A stretch of DNA of 64,000 nt. It comes from Rotaria socialis (Eukaryota > Rotifera > Eurotatoria > Philodinida > Philodinidae). Shown piece after piece: positions 34,138-46,292 of the stretch; the stretch's first letter is position 1, and each line of letters begins with the position of its first letter. The translations under genes and the position numbers were made by a program. Under the pieces are notes generated by a model. The model searched no databases, was not told where the DNA came from, and was given only the letters and a program-made list of their open reading frames with translations. Location: assembly GCA_905331475.1 (NCBI GenBank), contig CAJNYU010000501.1, positions 203,081 through 267,080 on the forward strand, written 5' to 3'.

Positions 34138-37100
34138 CAGTGTAGAAGTGTGACCATCATCTACGGTCGATATGTGAAACTTTTTTCTTCGCTTTTAATA
34201 ATCAGATCTTATTTCGTGAGAAGCAATACATAATTAGATAGCATCCAAGTTGAACGAACTATGCAAACAAAAACAAACAAATCAGTGGAAAATAGATCAC
34301 TCCGTTGAAAGCGTATAACTAGATTTGACAAGGAAAAGTATTTTTAATACCCTGAATGGACTTGACTTGTAATATGAAAAAAAGTCTGACTTTCTCAGTT
34401 ATATCATTCATTCTTAGACGAGAACTAAGGAGTCGTCATCTGTGTATACAAACAGATTTGAACGATTTCTATTAATCAGTTACAAATAGTATGCTGCAAC
34501 GATGCTATCTAAATGTCTTACTTTACTGATAGACGTGATTTTTTTACGATGTTCATAACTGTAACACGAAAAGCTTCTTAAACGGTATTAGTAGCAGTTG
34601 TAATTATCATATTTTAATTTTAGAAACACTCAATAGTTTACTCAACGTCAATATAAGCAAAAGGATCGTAACGGATATAATTTGCTGGCATGGAATTTTC
34701 TAACAAAATTCATTTGTGCTATTTTACACCAGCACTCATCCAAAAATTGCCTTTAAATAAATTTTATATAAAACGTTTAGGCCAGTGAAGTATTTCCGAT
34801 ATGGCATATTTTTCTTAGGATGGACTGTGCATATGTTATATATTCTGTTCTCAAAGAGCAATATGAAAAATAAAATATTAAAAAAATGAGTATAAATTTA
34901 GCATATTTTTGGAACTGTCATTTGCATCGCAAATAACTTAATGTTCATAGGAAACCGAGAAACTCTCTTTTGTTTTGCATCTCTATGCCAGCTATGATTA
35001 GTTATTGTCAATTATTGATATTGATTCGCATGAAGAATCGATATGATTGATCAGATATTATCATTGGTCCAAATGTATGAGCACTAATTGTGAAGCTTTC
35101 TAAAAACCTAATCTCATTAAGTTATTATTGTTAAGCGCAAGTGCGCCAGTAGTTTTAATGTAATATTAAAACATGATACAGTCGAGGATAATAGAAGATA
35201 ATAGTAATCTAAGACCCATGTATTAAAAAAATAATCTATCTTAAAATCTTATGAACAATATTTTTACACGTATATCAGCAAACTCTATCCAGTATATTGG
35301 GAGAGTATTTTGCAGTAGAATGTTTTTATTCGTTACTTAGTTTGTTTTTAGGAAACTATTTTTGATTTTTATAATAAAATTAAGATTTTGAAATATCTAG
35401 TCAATCATAATGGAAGTATTAAAAATCATATTCATTTTCTGTAGTGTAGAGTATCTAATAAGCAAATATGTCATGATAAATAAATAATTAGATTTATCAT
35501 AGATATAAGCATCATAGTTTCAAAAGTTATTGTAAAATATTCCCATGCATCATTGAATGAATGATTTAAAACAAATAAATTTATTCTTTTTATGTACGGT
35601 TTAGCCATTTTCTGTCAAGTAACTCAGGGCATTAGATACATACTATTCTAACAAAAGCATTGACGTACTATTTTCTCGGCCTTCATGATCACACTATCTT
35701 TAACAATCAAGAAATGTTTTATAATCTAGTAATGTTATCTACGATACGGATTTCTTACACTATACATCAGCATGTATGGTAAATTTGCATGAAATAATGT
35801 AAGTTTTACGCTTCACCCATGGTCAATATTGTTAATTTGAGAATTTCTATTAGGCACTTAAAATAGATGTTATTCAGTATTGATTAGCTTGGACGAATCT
35901 ATTTATAAATTTAATTATAGTTAAAATTTTGCTTATCAAATGCATTAATCAATTATTTATGAATTTTATTGAAAACTAATTTTCAACGTTCATCTGTTCT
36001 ATTCGACTTAAACAAACACGTATTCTTCTTATTCAGAATATAAGTAATGCCCAATACAGCAGTTGTAAATATGGTGCTGAGAAAATAGTAATAACATATT
36101 TTTCGTGATGTCAGAATTGAAAGATGCTTTTCAAGCAAATTCATAAGTTAGTTTCAAGGTATTCAGTAGAGAGCAACACATGACCGATCAACTTAAATTT
36201 ATTTCGTTTCATTTACCAGCAGATACAGTAAAATATTTATGTAGAATATCTCTTTGCGAGAGGGCGAGAGAGACAAAATACTGAGAGTTTAAAATGCTGA
36301 TACATTCAATATCATTGATGAAATACTCGAAGGCAAGCACATTACACCGTAAAGCTAATGTTATCAACAGGCAATTACAGTCGTTTTTGTTATAGATGCA
36401 CTTTGAGAAGTTTGAGTGTATCTCATGGCTGTACATAAATTGCAATAAAAGGGTACAATAATAAGTCCTTCACAAGGGTTTATTACTCACATAAATAGCT
36501 CATGAAATTTTCAAAATCTCTTTTAACTGTTATAATAATCCTATAAATCTTCGTGGGCTTATTATAATTATTTTTTTATAAAATCCTAAATGCGTCATTA
36601 GTTTTTCAAGCGACTATCGTTTCATGAAAATGCAGTCTAGTAAACCCTTAAAGATTTGATATTATTAGTATTATGCAAACTCAAATGTTTGTTGTTGAAC
36701 TCTTATTGTAACAATCTACATGAGACACGAGGAATGCTGGATAAGCATAACTTTGATGTAAACAAATCAATATTCAATTCTATCATATCAACGTCGATTG
36801 TATTTCATTTTAAATTATGCTTTAAGTTATAAGCTTAGGCATTAAAATGTAGAAATAGATTTATTTTAGAAGGTCGTCGGCATATTTACATGTAAATATC
36901 ATCAGCAACCGCAAAAATCAATCATCTGTAAAATTATGCGGAAAAATTGATTACACAGCTCATTTGCATGCGCGTGTATAATTATTAAGCAGACGTTTCC
37001 TTTAAAAATTATTTTTAGAAAAATAAGTTCATGTAATCATCAGTAATAAATAATCAAACCGCTGAATACAAATCAATAAACTATCATTTTCAAAGTAATC

Positions 37101-37567
37101 ATTCACTTTCTTAAATGTCTGAATGGTAATTCAGCAGCTATTATTTATTGTACATGGACTCTTTTAAAGTTTTAATAAATAATCAAATAATCTAAATATT
37201 CATCTTATACGTATGATTATTCCATTGTTGCTGCTCTGACAACAGAGTAGATAGACGAAAGAGCAGAGTACTAATGAGCTCACACAATACCGAACTTGTT
37301 TTTCTTATTGCAACAAGTCAATCATCTGAAAAATAAACTTTTCAAAACCTTGAAAACTCATCATGCAAATAAAAGAATTCCTCTCTATAGTTTGAAGGAC
37401 TTTAAATACTTCACAAGGTGCCGCGAGTCAGTAAGAGTGAGCGAAATTTTCTTTTATGTCTATTTGTTCATTTTTCCGTCATCAACATTCAATTTAATTT
37501 ATTAACAGTATGCAGTCAAGATAAAAGTTTTGTAAAAAACGTTTATTTATGCTAACCAACAAGATAT
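34138..37567. other. Gene-free AT-rich interval
   Basis: No frame over about 80 codons on either strand resembles a protein, and no repeat structure was recognised. Confidence 0.55.
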
Positions 37568-37579
37568 TATTCTAGTTAT

Positions 37580-38027
37580 CAGTAGTTTGAGAAACAATAA
37601 AAAGATCATAGTAAATATAATTACATATTGTTAAGTTGCATAACCACTTTTCTCTTTTTTTTCTATTTCTATACATACCGCACTAATTTTCATAATATAT
37701 ACGTCCATCAACGATGTATTATATCCATCATCTATTCGAATCTAACTTAAGATGTCGCTAACATATTACGTTTTCTTTTTATCAAACTATATCATATCAT
37801 ATATTATTATATATATATCTGTTCTATCGTTATTAACTTTATCATGTCTGTTTATCTCACGTTAAACGCATTATTGATTTATTTATTGATTTTTTATTCT
37901 TATCCTATTTCTTATACCTTTTCTTCTTTTTTTTCTTCTTATTCTTCTTCTTCTTTTAACGTTTATACTTTGAACTGTCAACCTTGTTTTATCGGGACAA
38001 TAAAACTGAATGTTAAAAAAAAAAAAA
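37580..38027 (+). mobile_element. Poly(A)-ended retroposon with 12-bp target-site duplication
   Basis: A 448-bp insert ending in 13 A residues (38015-38027), preceded by an AATAAA about 15 bp upstream. It is flanked by the direct repeat TATTCTAGTTAT at 37568-37579 and 38028-38039. This is the hallmark of target-primed retrotransposition: a 5'-truncated LINE, a SINE or a processed transcript. The pyrimidine-rich interior has no recognisable coding domain, so the source is unknown. Confidence 0.7.
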
Positions 38028-38039
38028 TATTCTAGTTAT

Positions 38040-41000
38040 TTCTCCTCATGCCTGCGTTTATCTGAAATATCAGCAATTGTTGCACGCTCATAGGCACGCG
38101 TTTGATAACGACTAAAATACATTTACATGTCTAGATTTCGTCTGTTCGTAATCAAACATATTGATTATCCCGCGACGACACGTCTACTGTGCATATTATG
38201 TCAACCTATAATGTGCGTGTGCGCATAGCATATGGTGTTTGACTGGTTTGATGCATGCAATAAAACGAGTTGCATCTATTACATTACCGTTGTTAATTGT
38301 TTTACTAATGCAGTTTCTATTTATACGTATACGTTCAAAAGCAACCGTTTGTCCTGATTTTGGTCTTAGTATCTTTTATTCGATTTAGAAACGGAGACAG
38401 ACCAAAGAAAAACTCGAGCAGTGTATTGAATATTAGCACTGTATCACTTTCGCATTATAAATATTGATAGCAACAGCCCACATTTAAATGATATCAGTCT
38501 CCATCAGAAGAAGTAGAACGCTTCAGTGTTATTTGTGATCTGTATCGGTGTGTTTATTTTCGATCTCTAGTGTTTTATCCGTTATGCACGACGTATCAAA
38601 ATAATGTCGAGTTCAATAAAAGCAGTTAATCTGTTTTAATGACCATTTTCATTTGTATTTGATTTTAAGAAAAATATTATTAACTGGCAGCTGTCACATA
38701 GTAACATCATCGGCTCGTAAGTTAGATTTTTTGAAAATAGTATATACTAATATTTTTAAACATGTCTTCTTGATATTTGCTAATGATGAGGCGTTGCTTA
38801 TGGTGCATTAACCAGTGCCATTACTGGCCGAGAAAAACAATGGGTTGTTAAAATTCACAGTCATCAAATTCCAAAAACATTAGACGATATAAAGATTCTA
38901 TATCACAAGTTTAAACAGAAATGTGAAACGTTATACTTTCAAATTATTGTTATCATGAATTGTCACGGAGAAAACAATATCATAAACCACAATCACATGG
39001 TAGCCAGTCTAATCATCATAACCGTAGAGGGTAAAAGTCAATTAGTTAGTATTTTAATTATTGTTAACCTCAATTCAAGAGTAAAAGTACTATGGTGCTT
39101 CACAGTAAACGCTTTCTATTAACATTTTATTTAACAAGAAAGATGGTAATTCTCTCGGAGCTTCATATATTCAAAAATTCATCGTGAGGAACGTCTACAA
39201 ATAGCTAACAATAATTCGCGTGATATCCCTGACTATAGTAAACAATCTATGTCGATTATGAGTCATGGTTATTACTTCAAAACAACGACGTTCAAAGAGT
39301 AGATTGGTATTTTTCAGCTAGTTTTACATAAAGATAAAAAAGAAACGTTAAACCCTCGAATCATTTTGCTTTGTTTTTCCCAGGGTATAAATCGTGATTT
39401 TAAAAAAATCAGTATATTCCATGAGTTAGTAGTTACGGTGGATTTCCTACAGTGAAACATTCATTCAAACCGCTAATCGAAGATCTACCAAACTGCATAA
39501 TACTCTGGTTTTAGTATTTTACTGTTCAGAAGTTATACATCCTGTACTCAAAATTATGAGTCAACGTTTATATCAATTAATGAGAATAAAATTGATTTAA
39601 AAAGCTTCATAAAACGCCTCGACAAAACAATTTGATATAGGCGTTATTGTCTGCGCCTTCCAACAGTGAAAATCGCACCTCTAGGCGAAATGCCTTCCTT
39701 ATTAATCTTGACTTAAACAGTTCTCAAGATCCATTCGTAATACATAATTTTCTTGTCCAGATACCTCGAGAAGTTCACATTAATGAGAAAAGTAATTTAA
39801 ATAGACAACTGTCTATCCTATTTATATAAAAAGTCATTAAAAAATATCCGCCTGCCTTTATTTTTGACATGACTATTAGTTGTAATGAGTTTTTTACGTA
39901 GTTTAAAAGGAATGTTGTGAAATAGAAGTATTTATTTCGAATCTATTTTCTTTTTCCATAAGAAGTTTTAAAAAACATACAAGTATAAGTCTTATTGTCA
40001 CTGTTGATCAGAGCCTAAAATGTATATATTGAAAGAAAGAAATTTGCCTCTTCAAAATTTGAAAACTGATATTAGCTATTCAAAGGGATTGATAACAGAT
40101 ATTGCTGTCCTAGCAGTACAGCTCAGAACTTGTGTTTTATTGATTCCAAGATTCTATAGAATTCCTACTATTATTAGCTGCACCGACAACCGCGACCGCT
40201 AACAAGCAAACATTGATGATGATCAAAAAAGTGTCATTTTTATCGTCATGATGTGGATCAAGAAAGAAGAATATCTGCAACCCATATTCTCTCTCATCCA
40301 TATGCGCAGCGACTGTATACCCCGTATTCAACCACGACTTATCAGCACGTATAATTTTCTTCTACTTTCTAATAATTAGAACACAACTACATAATAGATT
40401 CTTGTCTCACTTTAAGAAAAAAAGAGAGAATGATGTTTTTTGATAAAGGCACATTGAAACCAAACAAACTTGGGTATTTTTTCTTTACTCATTCTTTTAT
40501 CAACAAAATACCATGCAGTAGAAACATGGCGGCTGCTTTGTGTTGTTGAGAGAATATCAAGGACAGACAATTATCATATATTTACACTTACACGAATTAA
40601 AAAGTCCCTGAAGATATTTTCGTTTGTTTTTCGTTGCATGATAATATTCCACAAGGGAAGATCTGAAAAATGGAAAGTTCCGAAGAAAATTTTACTCTTA
40701 TATATTTATTGTTCTAACTTAGTGTTTTCAAACAAAACTTGGCAAACTCAATCTACTATCAGGCTTTTAAATTTTGCATTATTCCTCACTCAAAAGATAA
40801 ATAAAACAATATCTATCAGTAAAAAGTACAAAGTTCATTCATCCAACAATTATTGTTTGCTTTGTCATCATCATCACCTCCATAAGGTATATTATTGCTG
40901 TTATCTGCGAATTTTGATACTTACATAATAAAAGGCACCTCAGACGACAAGATTTAGTTAGATTTATCTCACACTGAGCGAAGTGTGTCAGTGATAGTGA

Positions 41001-43717
41001 AAAATTGAAATCGTGACATAAATTCTCGAAACATCAAGGGAAGATAAATTGAAAGACTTAATTCTAACTGAATAAAATCTAAAGTGAACGTTAGATTATC
41101 AGTTGAAGGAAGAATCGAAACATTCCACCTATTATTTTTCTACGTTACTGTATATCGTCATATTTGTTATTAACATAAGATAAAAAAAGAAGGGTATTGC
41201 AATGGTTAATTCTATTTTTTTTTCTATAGTCTGTTCTTCCCTGATCGATAGTGATACGTATACTTTTCTTGAATACTGGCACAACGAACATCAATCAACG
41301 CTAATTTCATTTGATATCGATAGTGAGAAAAGAAAAACAACCGATATCATTGACATCGAAGATAAGACTAATGAAATCTTTTCTAAAAATAACGATAAAC
41401 TGATTATCATAGTTCGTATAACCAATAAAACGATAATCGATTAAAAACAAGGTGCAATAAATTTTGTTCATGATGCTGAAAAAACTTAAATTACTATTTC
41501 AGGTAATTTTTTTGCGCATGCTTTGCGAGTGTCAATATAAATATTGACTGTCATGTATATTTTCTGTGGTATATAAAAATCTAATGAGCAAATATATGCT
41601 CCTAAATACTAAAAAGAAAGGTCTGTCTGATTAATGTATTTGCAGTAATTTCAAAGACTCTTAAAAATAAACGCTGTTAAATTTCATTTAGTCTATTTTT
41701 AATGGAGATTGTATGTTTTTTCATGAATTTCAATTTGGAAAAGAGTATTATTACATATTTCTATGGACTATCGAATAGCTTTTCCTCTGTTGTTTAGTAT
41801 TATTTGATTACAGATTAAATTTTCTAGTCAAAACAAAAAGATTGACAGAAGAACTCTTTCGTGTTTATCATATCCACCATCTTTATCAGTCTGCAAATAT
41901 TTATGATTTGTCAACGCTTTCTCTAAGCATTGCATTATGCGTCGTGGGTGTAAAAAAAACATTGAATCTTGCATTCCTCCCTGTATATTTTTACATTTCT
42001 GTTGCAAGGATATATATCTAAAAGTTAATCGATTGGATATCACAATGAATAGCCTAGAACAATGTGTTTTTATTTGGTAAGTAAAGTTTTGTGGATAAAT
42101 TCATCAATTTTTTAAAATCTTCATAATGTCGTTTCTCTTAATGTGATTAACGTAGAATAGAACAAAATGTGGTGTTACTCATTATAATACCATATTTTCT
42201 TTTGGGTATAGGTAGATTGATTCTGACAAGATCAACATCTACACCCACATCCTCAGAACAATAGTATACATTACTCCTTGAGTGTCGCTTAACGAAATTC
42301 CTCTATTTCCTATCTATAATAACTACATTTTGATATGTTTCTTCTAATGGAGATTCTAGATTCCTTTTTTTATTTTAGGCAAGTAAACAAAGTTGATTAG
42401 CTACAGATATTCAGCTCATAAATTAGAGACCAATCGAACAGATAGGCTAACCATAAAATGTAGACAAAGCAGTTAAACAACTCTTTTCAAATGTGAATAG
42501 CAAAAAAATAGAGTGTCCTTGATCGTTCTCCATTAATATGATTTTTGATTGATCGATATTTAGGTTTTTTTAAGAAAAGACAGATGTCAGATACGCTATG
42601 CGGTAAACATATTTAGGCATGTAGACAGAATAAAACATTTATAATAATGTTGATCAGTTTTTTTATATTAGCCATAGGAATACGAACACAATAAGAGGCA
42701 GTCATTTTGAACTATCCTTCAACGCAGAATAAAAATGAGTGTCTTGACATATATGAATCCTATCTACTGTAAACCATAGTCGATTTTCATTGATATTTAG
42801 CAGGCTCAAAACATCTAATTTTCTCCATGCAAAACTGAGTCAACGTCAGAAACACATAATTCTATTTGCATGCAATTGCAATTCATGACTTGCATGAACA
42901 GCTGCATAAATAATTCTTCTGTAAATTTGTTTATTACTATGCTAGCGAACATTAATCAAAAAAGTTTTTCCTTTCAAATTTTGTTTATACGAAATTTCCA
43001 TCAGTTCTTGGACAATAAGCTCTATTCGAGTAAGTCTCAACGAATAAATAATCATGGTGGAGATTCAAAAAAACAGCGCATCTATCTATCAGAATGTACT
43101 TGATGACACACAAAGGAGAAATTGGTAGACATCGGATGATTAATCGATCACTATTGATGAGGATATTCTGTAATGAATTTTGAATGAATAAACAAAGAAT
43201 CACACAAGATTGTGTATTGAACTAATGTTATTCTAAACATGATTATATTCAAGTTGAAAATCTTGTGTTTTTCTTTTAGATAACTTGACATTTGTCATTA
43301 ATCGATTTTGTTTACAGTTTTATCCGCAAATTCTATCGAGAATTGTCTACTGATAAAATCAACTTTATCATTGATCATATTAAGTGTAATCAATCAAATT
43401 ACGGTGCTATTTTTGACTTCATGTTTTGTTATTAAATGAGTAAAAAAAAAGTAAACCAAAAGTATTTTTTGTCTTCCTTATCTTAAATTATTAACATTAA
43501 ATTCTTCACTGAAAGCATTTATTCAGATGCAGATAGATCATGTATTATTGTAAATCAACACCCACCGCAGAGCTACAGAAATGTATATTATTTTGAAAAA
43601 AAAACAGAATGAACTTTTCATAGCAAACATTTAATTCAGTAACCTAAGAAATAATATTTCAAATCAAGGATATTCATCATGTTATGTTATACGTGAAATT
43701 CATTTTAATATATAAGA
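38040..43717. other. Gene-free interval
   Basis: No gene recognised. It includes an open stretch without a good start at about 38788-39115 (see findings), and a segment (about 40478-40640) similar to one upstream of the LEA-like gene. An 80-codon frame at 41202-41444 is acidic with no motif. Otherwise AT-rich and featureless. Confidence 0.45.
40478..40640 (+). repeat. Dispersed duplicate segment, copy 1
   Basis: Shares CATTCTTTTAT, CATGCAG..AAACATG, GAGAGAATxTCAAGG and TATATTTACACTTAC with 45665-45825 in the same order and orientation. Diverged, non-coding. Confidence 0.6.
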
Positions 43718-44775
43718 TCACGTTTGTTTTTGTACAATTAAATGAAGACGTTCTTCCATGAAATCGATACGACTAACCACACGCGAATTATATTCTTCTG
43801 TTTCATCATGGGCTTCGACAAGTTCACATGAACATGTTGAACCTATAGACATAATTGAACAATGGAGAAAAACAACAGGAATATTTCTAATTTAAAACCT
43901 ACCAAACAATGTCTGAACGTTATCATCATTCACAACAAAAGGAGGACCTATTATAAAATATTTTTGGTGTGTAATGATTAGAAACTAATAAGAAAATACT
44001 GACCAGTATAAGTTAGATCAGTGTAGTTTATAGCTACGACAAAGAGTTGAGTGCGTTCAGGTGCCATGATTCGAATAAGGCGATCCCGGTATCTACAGGC
44101 AAGGATGAGTGTTGAAGGAAAATATAGTTTTTTAAAATTTTTACTGTTCCCGAGTCGACGGATTGATAGCTACAAGTCCTCCACGATCCCATATATAATC
44201 AATAGGTGGAAGTGGTCTAAAACAAATTATTGAAGATTTAAAAATATCAATATTGACTAATACAAACTTGTTAAATGTGAAAAAATCAGTAACGTATATA
44301 GTTAATGGACACTCGGTACCCTTCACGAATAAGCGGTTAATAAATAGCAGAATAGAATATTTTGATTTACTTTGTAAGTTTGACATTTATTCGTTTCGTC
44401 TTTTTCAATCTCGTATTTAATATTATTTTCTTGAAAGAATGCTTCTACACCACTTTGGCATCCTTCAATGCCAATAACACGATGACCCGCTTCTAAAACT
44501 GCTATCATGTCCAATGTTTTACCGCATAAAGTAAAAAGAACACATAGTTGTTCTTGTGCTGCAGTCAGTTTTGGAATCATATGCTTCTCAAACAAACTTT
44601 AAAATAAATTTTCAATAAAAGACATTAACTAAATACGAGAAAAAAAATATTCTACTCACTAGCTGACAACAGTTCGATGAAAACCAATTTTATTTTGTTG
44701 CCATCGTTGTATCCAAAAATCCAAAGTTCCATCCTGACATGTCGATGTTTGTTCTTCTTTCGATGACTCACTCAT
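43718..44775 (-). CDS. TPMT: Thiopurine S-methyltransferase-like protein
   Basis: SAM-dependent cytosolic methyltransferase acting on thiol groups of heterocycles. Seven exons: 44775-44660, 44596-44371, 44320-44268, 44216-44145, 44092-44004, 43947-43903 and 43842-43718, with GT-AG borders and consistent phases; 241 aa (human 245). Signatures: 'WIQRWQQNKIGFHR' near the N-terminus; the SAM-binding motif I equivalent 'LCGKTLDMIAVLEAGHRVIG' with following 'IEG'; 'TIYVTDFFTFN'; 'IDYIWDRGGLVAINP'; 'QYRDRLIRIMAP'; and 'GPPFVV'. Exon 3 (53 bp) and exon 6 (45 bp) are very small. No catalytic block is missing. The upstream neighbour is the divergently oriented LEA-like gene, about 1.5 kb away. Confidence 0.93.
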
Positions 44776-45589
44776 TTGATATCAAATCTAGAAAATTCAT
44801 CATCGTATAGATAAAAACATAACAACTAAGATAGAAAACATTCTTCTTTATTAAAGAAATATATTTTAGCTTTATATTAAATTTACATATAAAACAAATA
44901 GTAGTCGTTTATATGAAGATTTTCTTTTTTTTTAATGCTATGCTTTTTTTTCTTTCTCCTTCAATGCATTTTAATGGAGTAGGCAGTAAAAGCAAGAAAG
45001 AGAAAGGGGAGCTTTCTTTACTATTACATTACGCCATACATACTGAGCATGCGCTGCCGTTTTCTTTCGTTCGTCTACTTTTATTTTTATTTTTTGACAT
45101 CAATATTTGATCTGATTCATTAAAGGAATCTACACGCACACATACAATCACAGTAGTGGTTGCTATTGCAGTACAGTAGTAGATTGCTTTACTTATTCTG
45201 TGTCTATTTTATATGTATGGCATCGAAACTAACCACTCTCATCCAAACCTTGTGCTTGTTTTCTATATTTTTGTTTGTAGAACGAGAAAGAAAAAATCAT
45301 CACACAAAAAAAACAGAAATCTATTGCGTTTATTATGCTGCTCGACGTTGTGACATTCGCTTGTAGATATATATATATATATACAGAGAGAGAGAGAGAT
45401 AGATAGATATATAGAAAGACGGATAGATGAAGTATACATATATATATATATATATTCGTTTAGTCACTATTATAAGTAGTAGAAAGCGGCAACGTTATTT
45501 GTTTATTCTTTTTATATTTAGTCGTTTTTTTTTCGTTTTTGCTTGTCTTTTTCCTTTCATTCGTTGCTGTATCACCCTTGAGAAAGAAA

Positions 45590-45611
45590 GTGAGAGAGAG
45601 AGAGAGAGAGA
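45590..45611. repeat. GA microsatellite
   Basis: About eleven GA units upstream of the LEA-like gene. Confidence 0.85.
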
Positions 45612-45664
45612 CAGATATGATAGTAGAAGGACAGTAAACTAAAATAAACTTTGGCCTTTTTTCT

Positions 45665-45825
45665 TCTATCATTCTTTTATTAATAAAACGCCATGCAGCT
45701 AAAACATGACGGACGGTTTTTCTTTTTTGAGAGAATTTCAAGGCCAGACAAGCATTATATATTTACACTTACTCTAAGTTAAAAGTCCTTTGAGATGTGT
45801 CCGTTACTTTTCGTTTTCAGTACAT
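45665..45825 (+). repeat. Dispersed duplicate segment, copy 2
   Basis: Diverged same-orientation duplicate of 40478-40640, located about 470-630 bp before the LEA-like start codon. Confidence 0.6.
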
Positions 45826-46292
45826 AGTTCACTTGTGACTATTTAGCGATGCATATTTTCTTCGTCACTCTCGTTATAGATCAATAGAGAAGAAGAAAAC
45901 AAAAGGAAGAAGGTCAGAAACAACAGGTTGTTACTTATCATTGTTTTTGCGCTGCTATTACAAGATAACAAGCTGCCAAAACTGCCGGTCACATATAATT
46001 ATTCATTCTATCTTGTCTATATTCTTTTGTTTTGTTCTTCTTCGATTCGCGTTCATCGGATGTGTTTCAGATAATCAGTACATATACCATTTCTCTTTCG
46101 GCTGACAAATAGACGCTGTAAACATACAGATTACATGATATCGTTTAGAGAATTGTGTGAATATTAGCCAGAAGGTCGGAAAAGTAGAACTTCTTATCAT
46201 AGATATTATTGTAACAAAAATATGGTTGATTCATTATATTGTTTTTCTTTTTAGATAGAGTTTTCTTTATTCATCTCTATATCAAATAAACT

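Larger units (their letters stand above)
44776..46292. other. Divergent intergenic region between TPMT and the LEA-like gene
   Basis: Contains TA tracts (45367-45382 and 45435-45455), GA tracts (45384-45400 and 45590-45611), the second copy of a dispersed segment (45665-45825), and a likely splice acceptor (CTTTTTAG ending 46254) 38 bp before the LEA-like ATG. Both genes' promoters should be here; no core motif is assigned. Confidence 0.5.
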
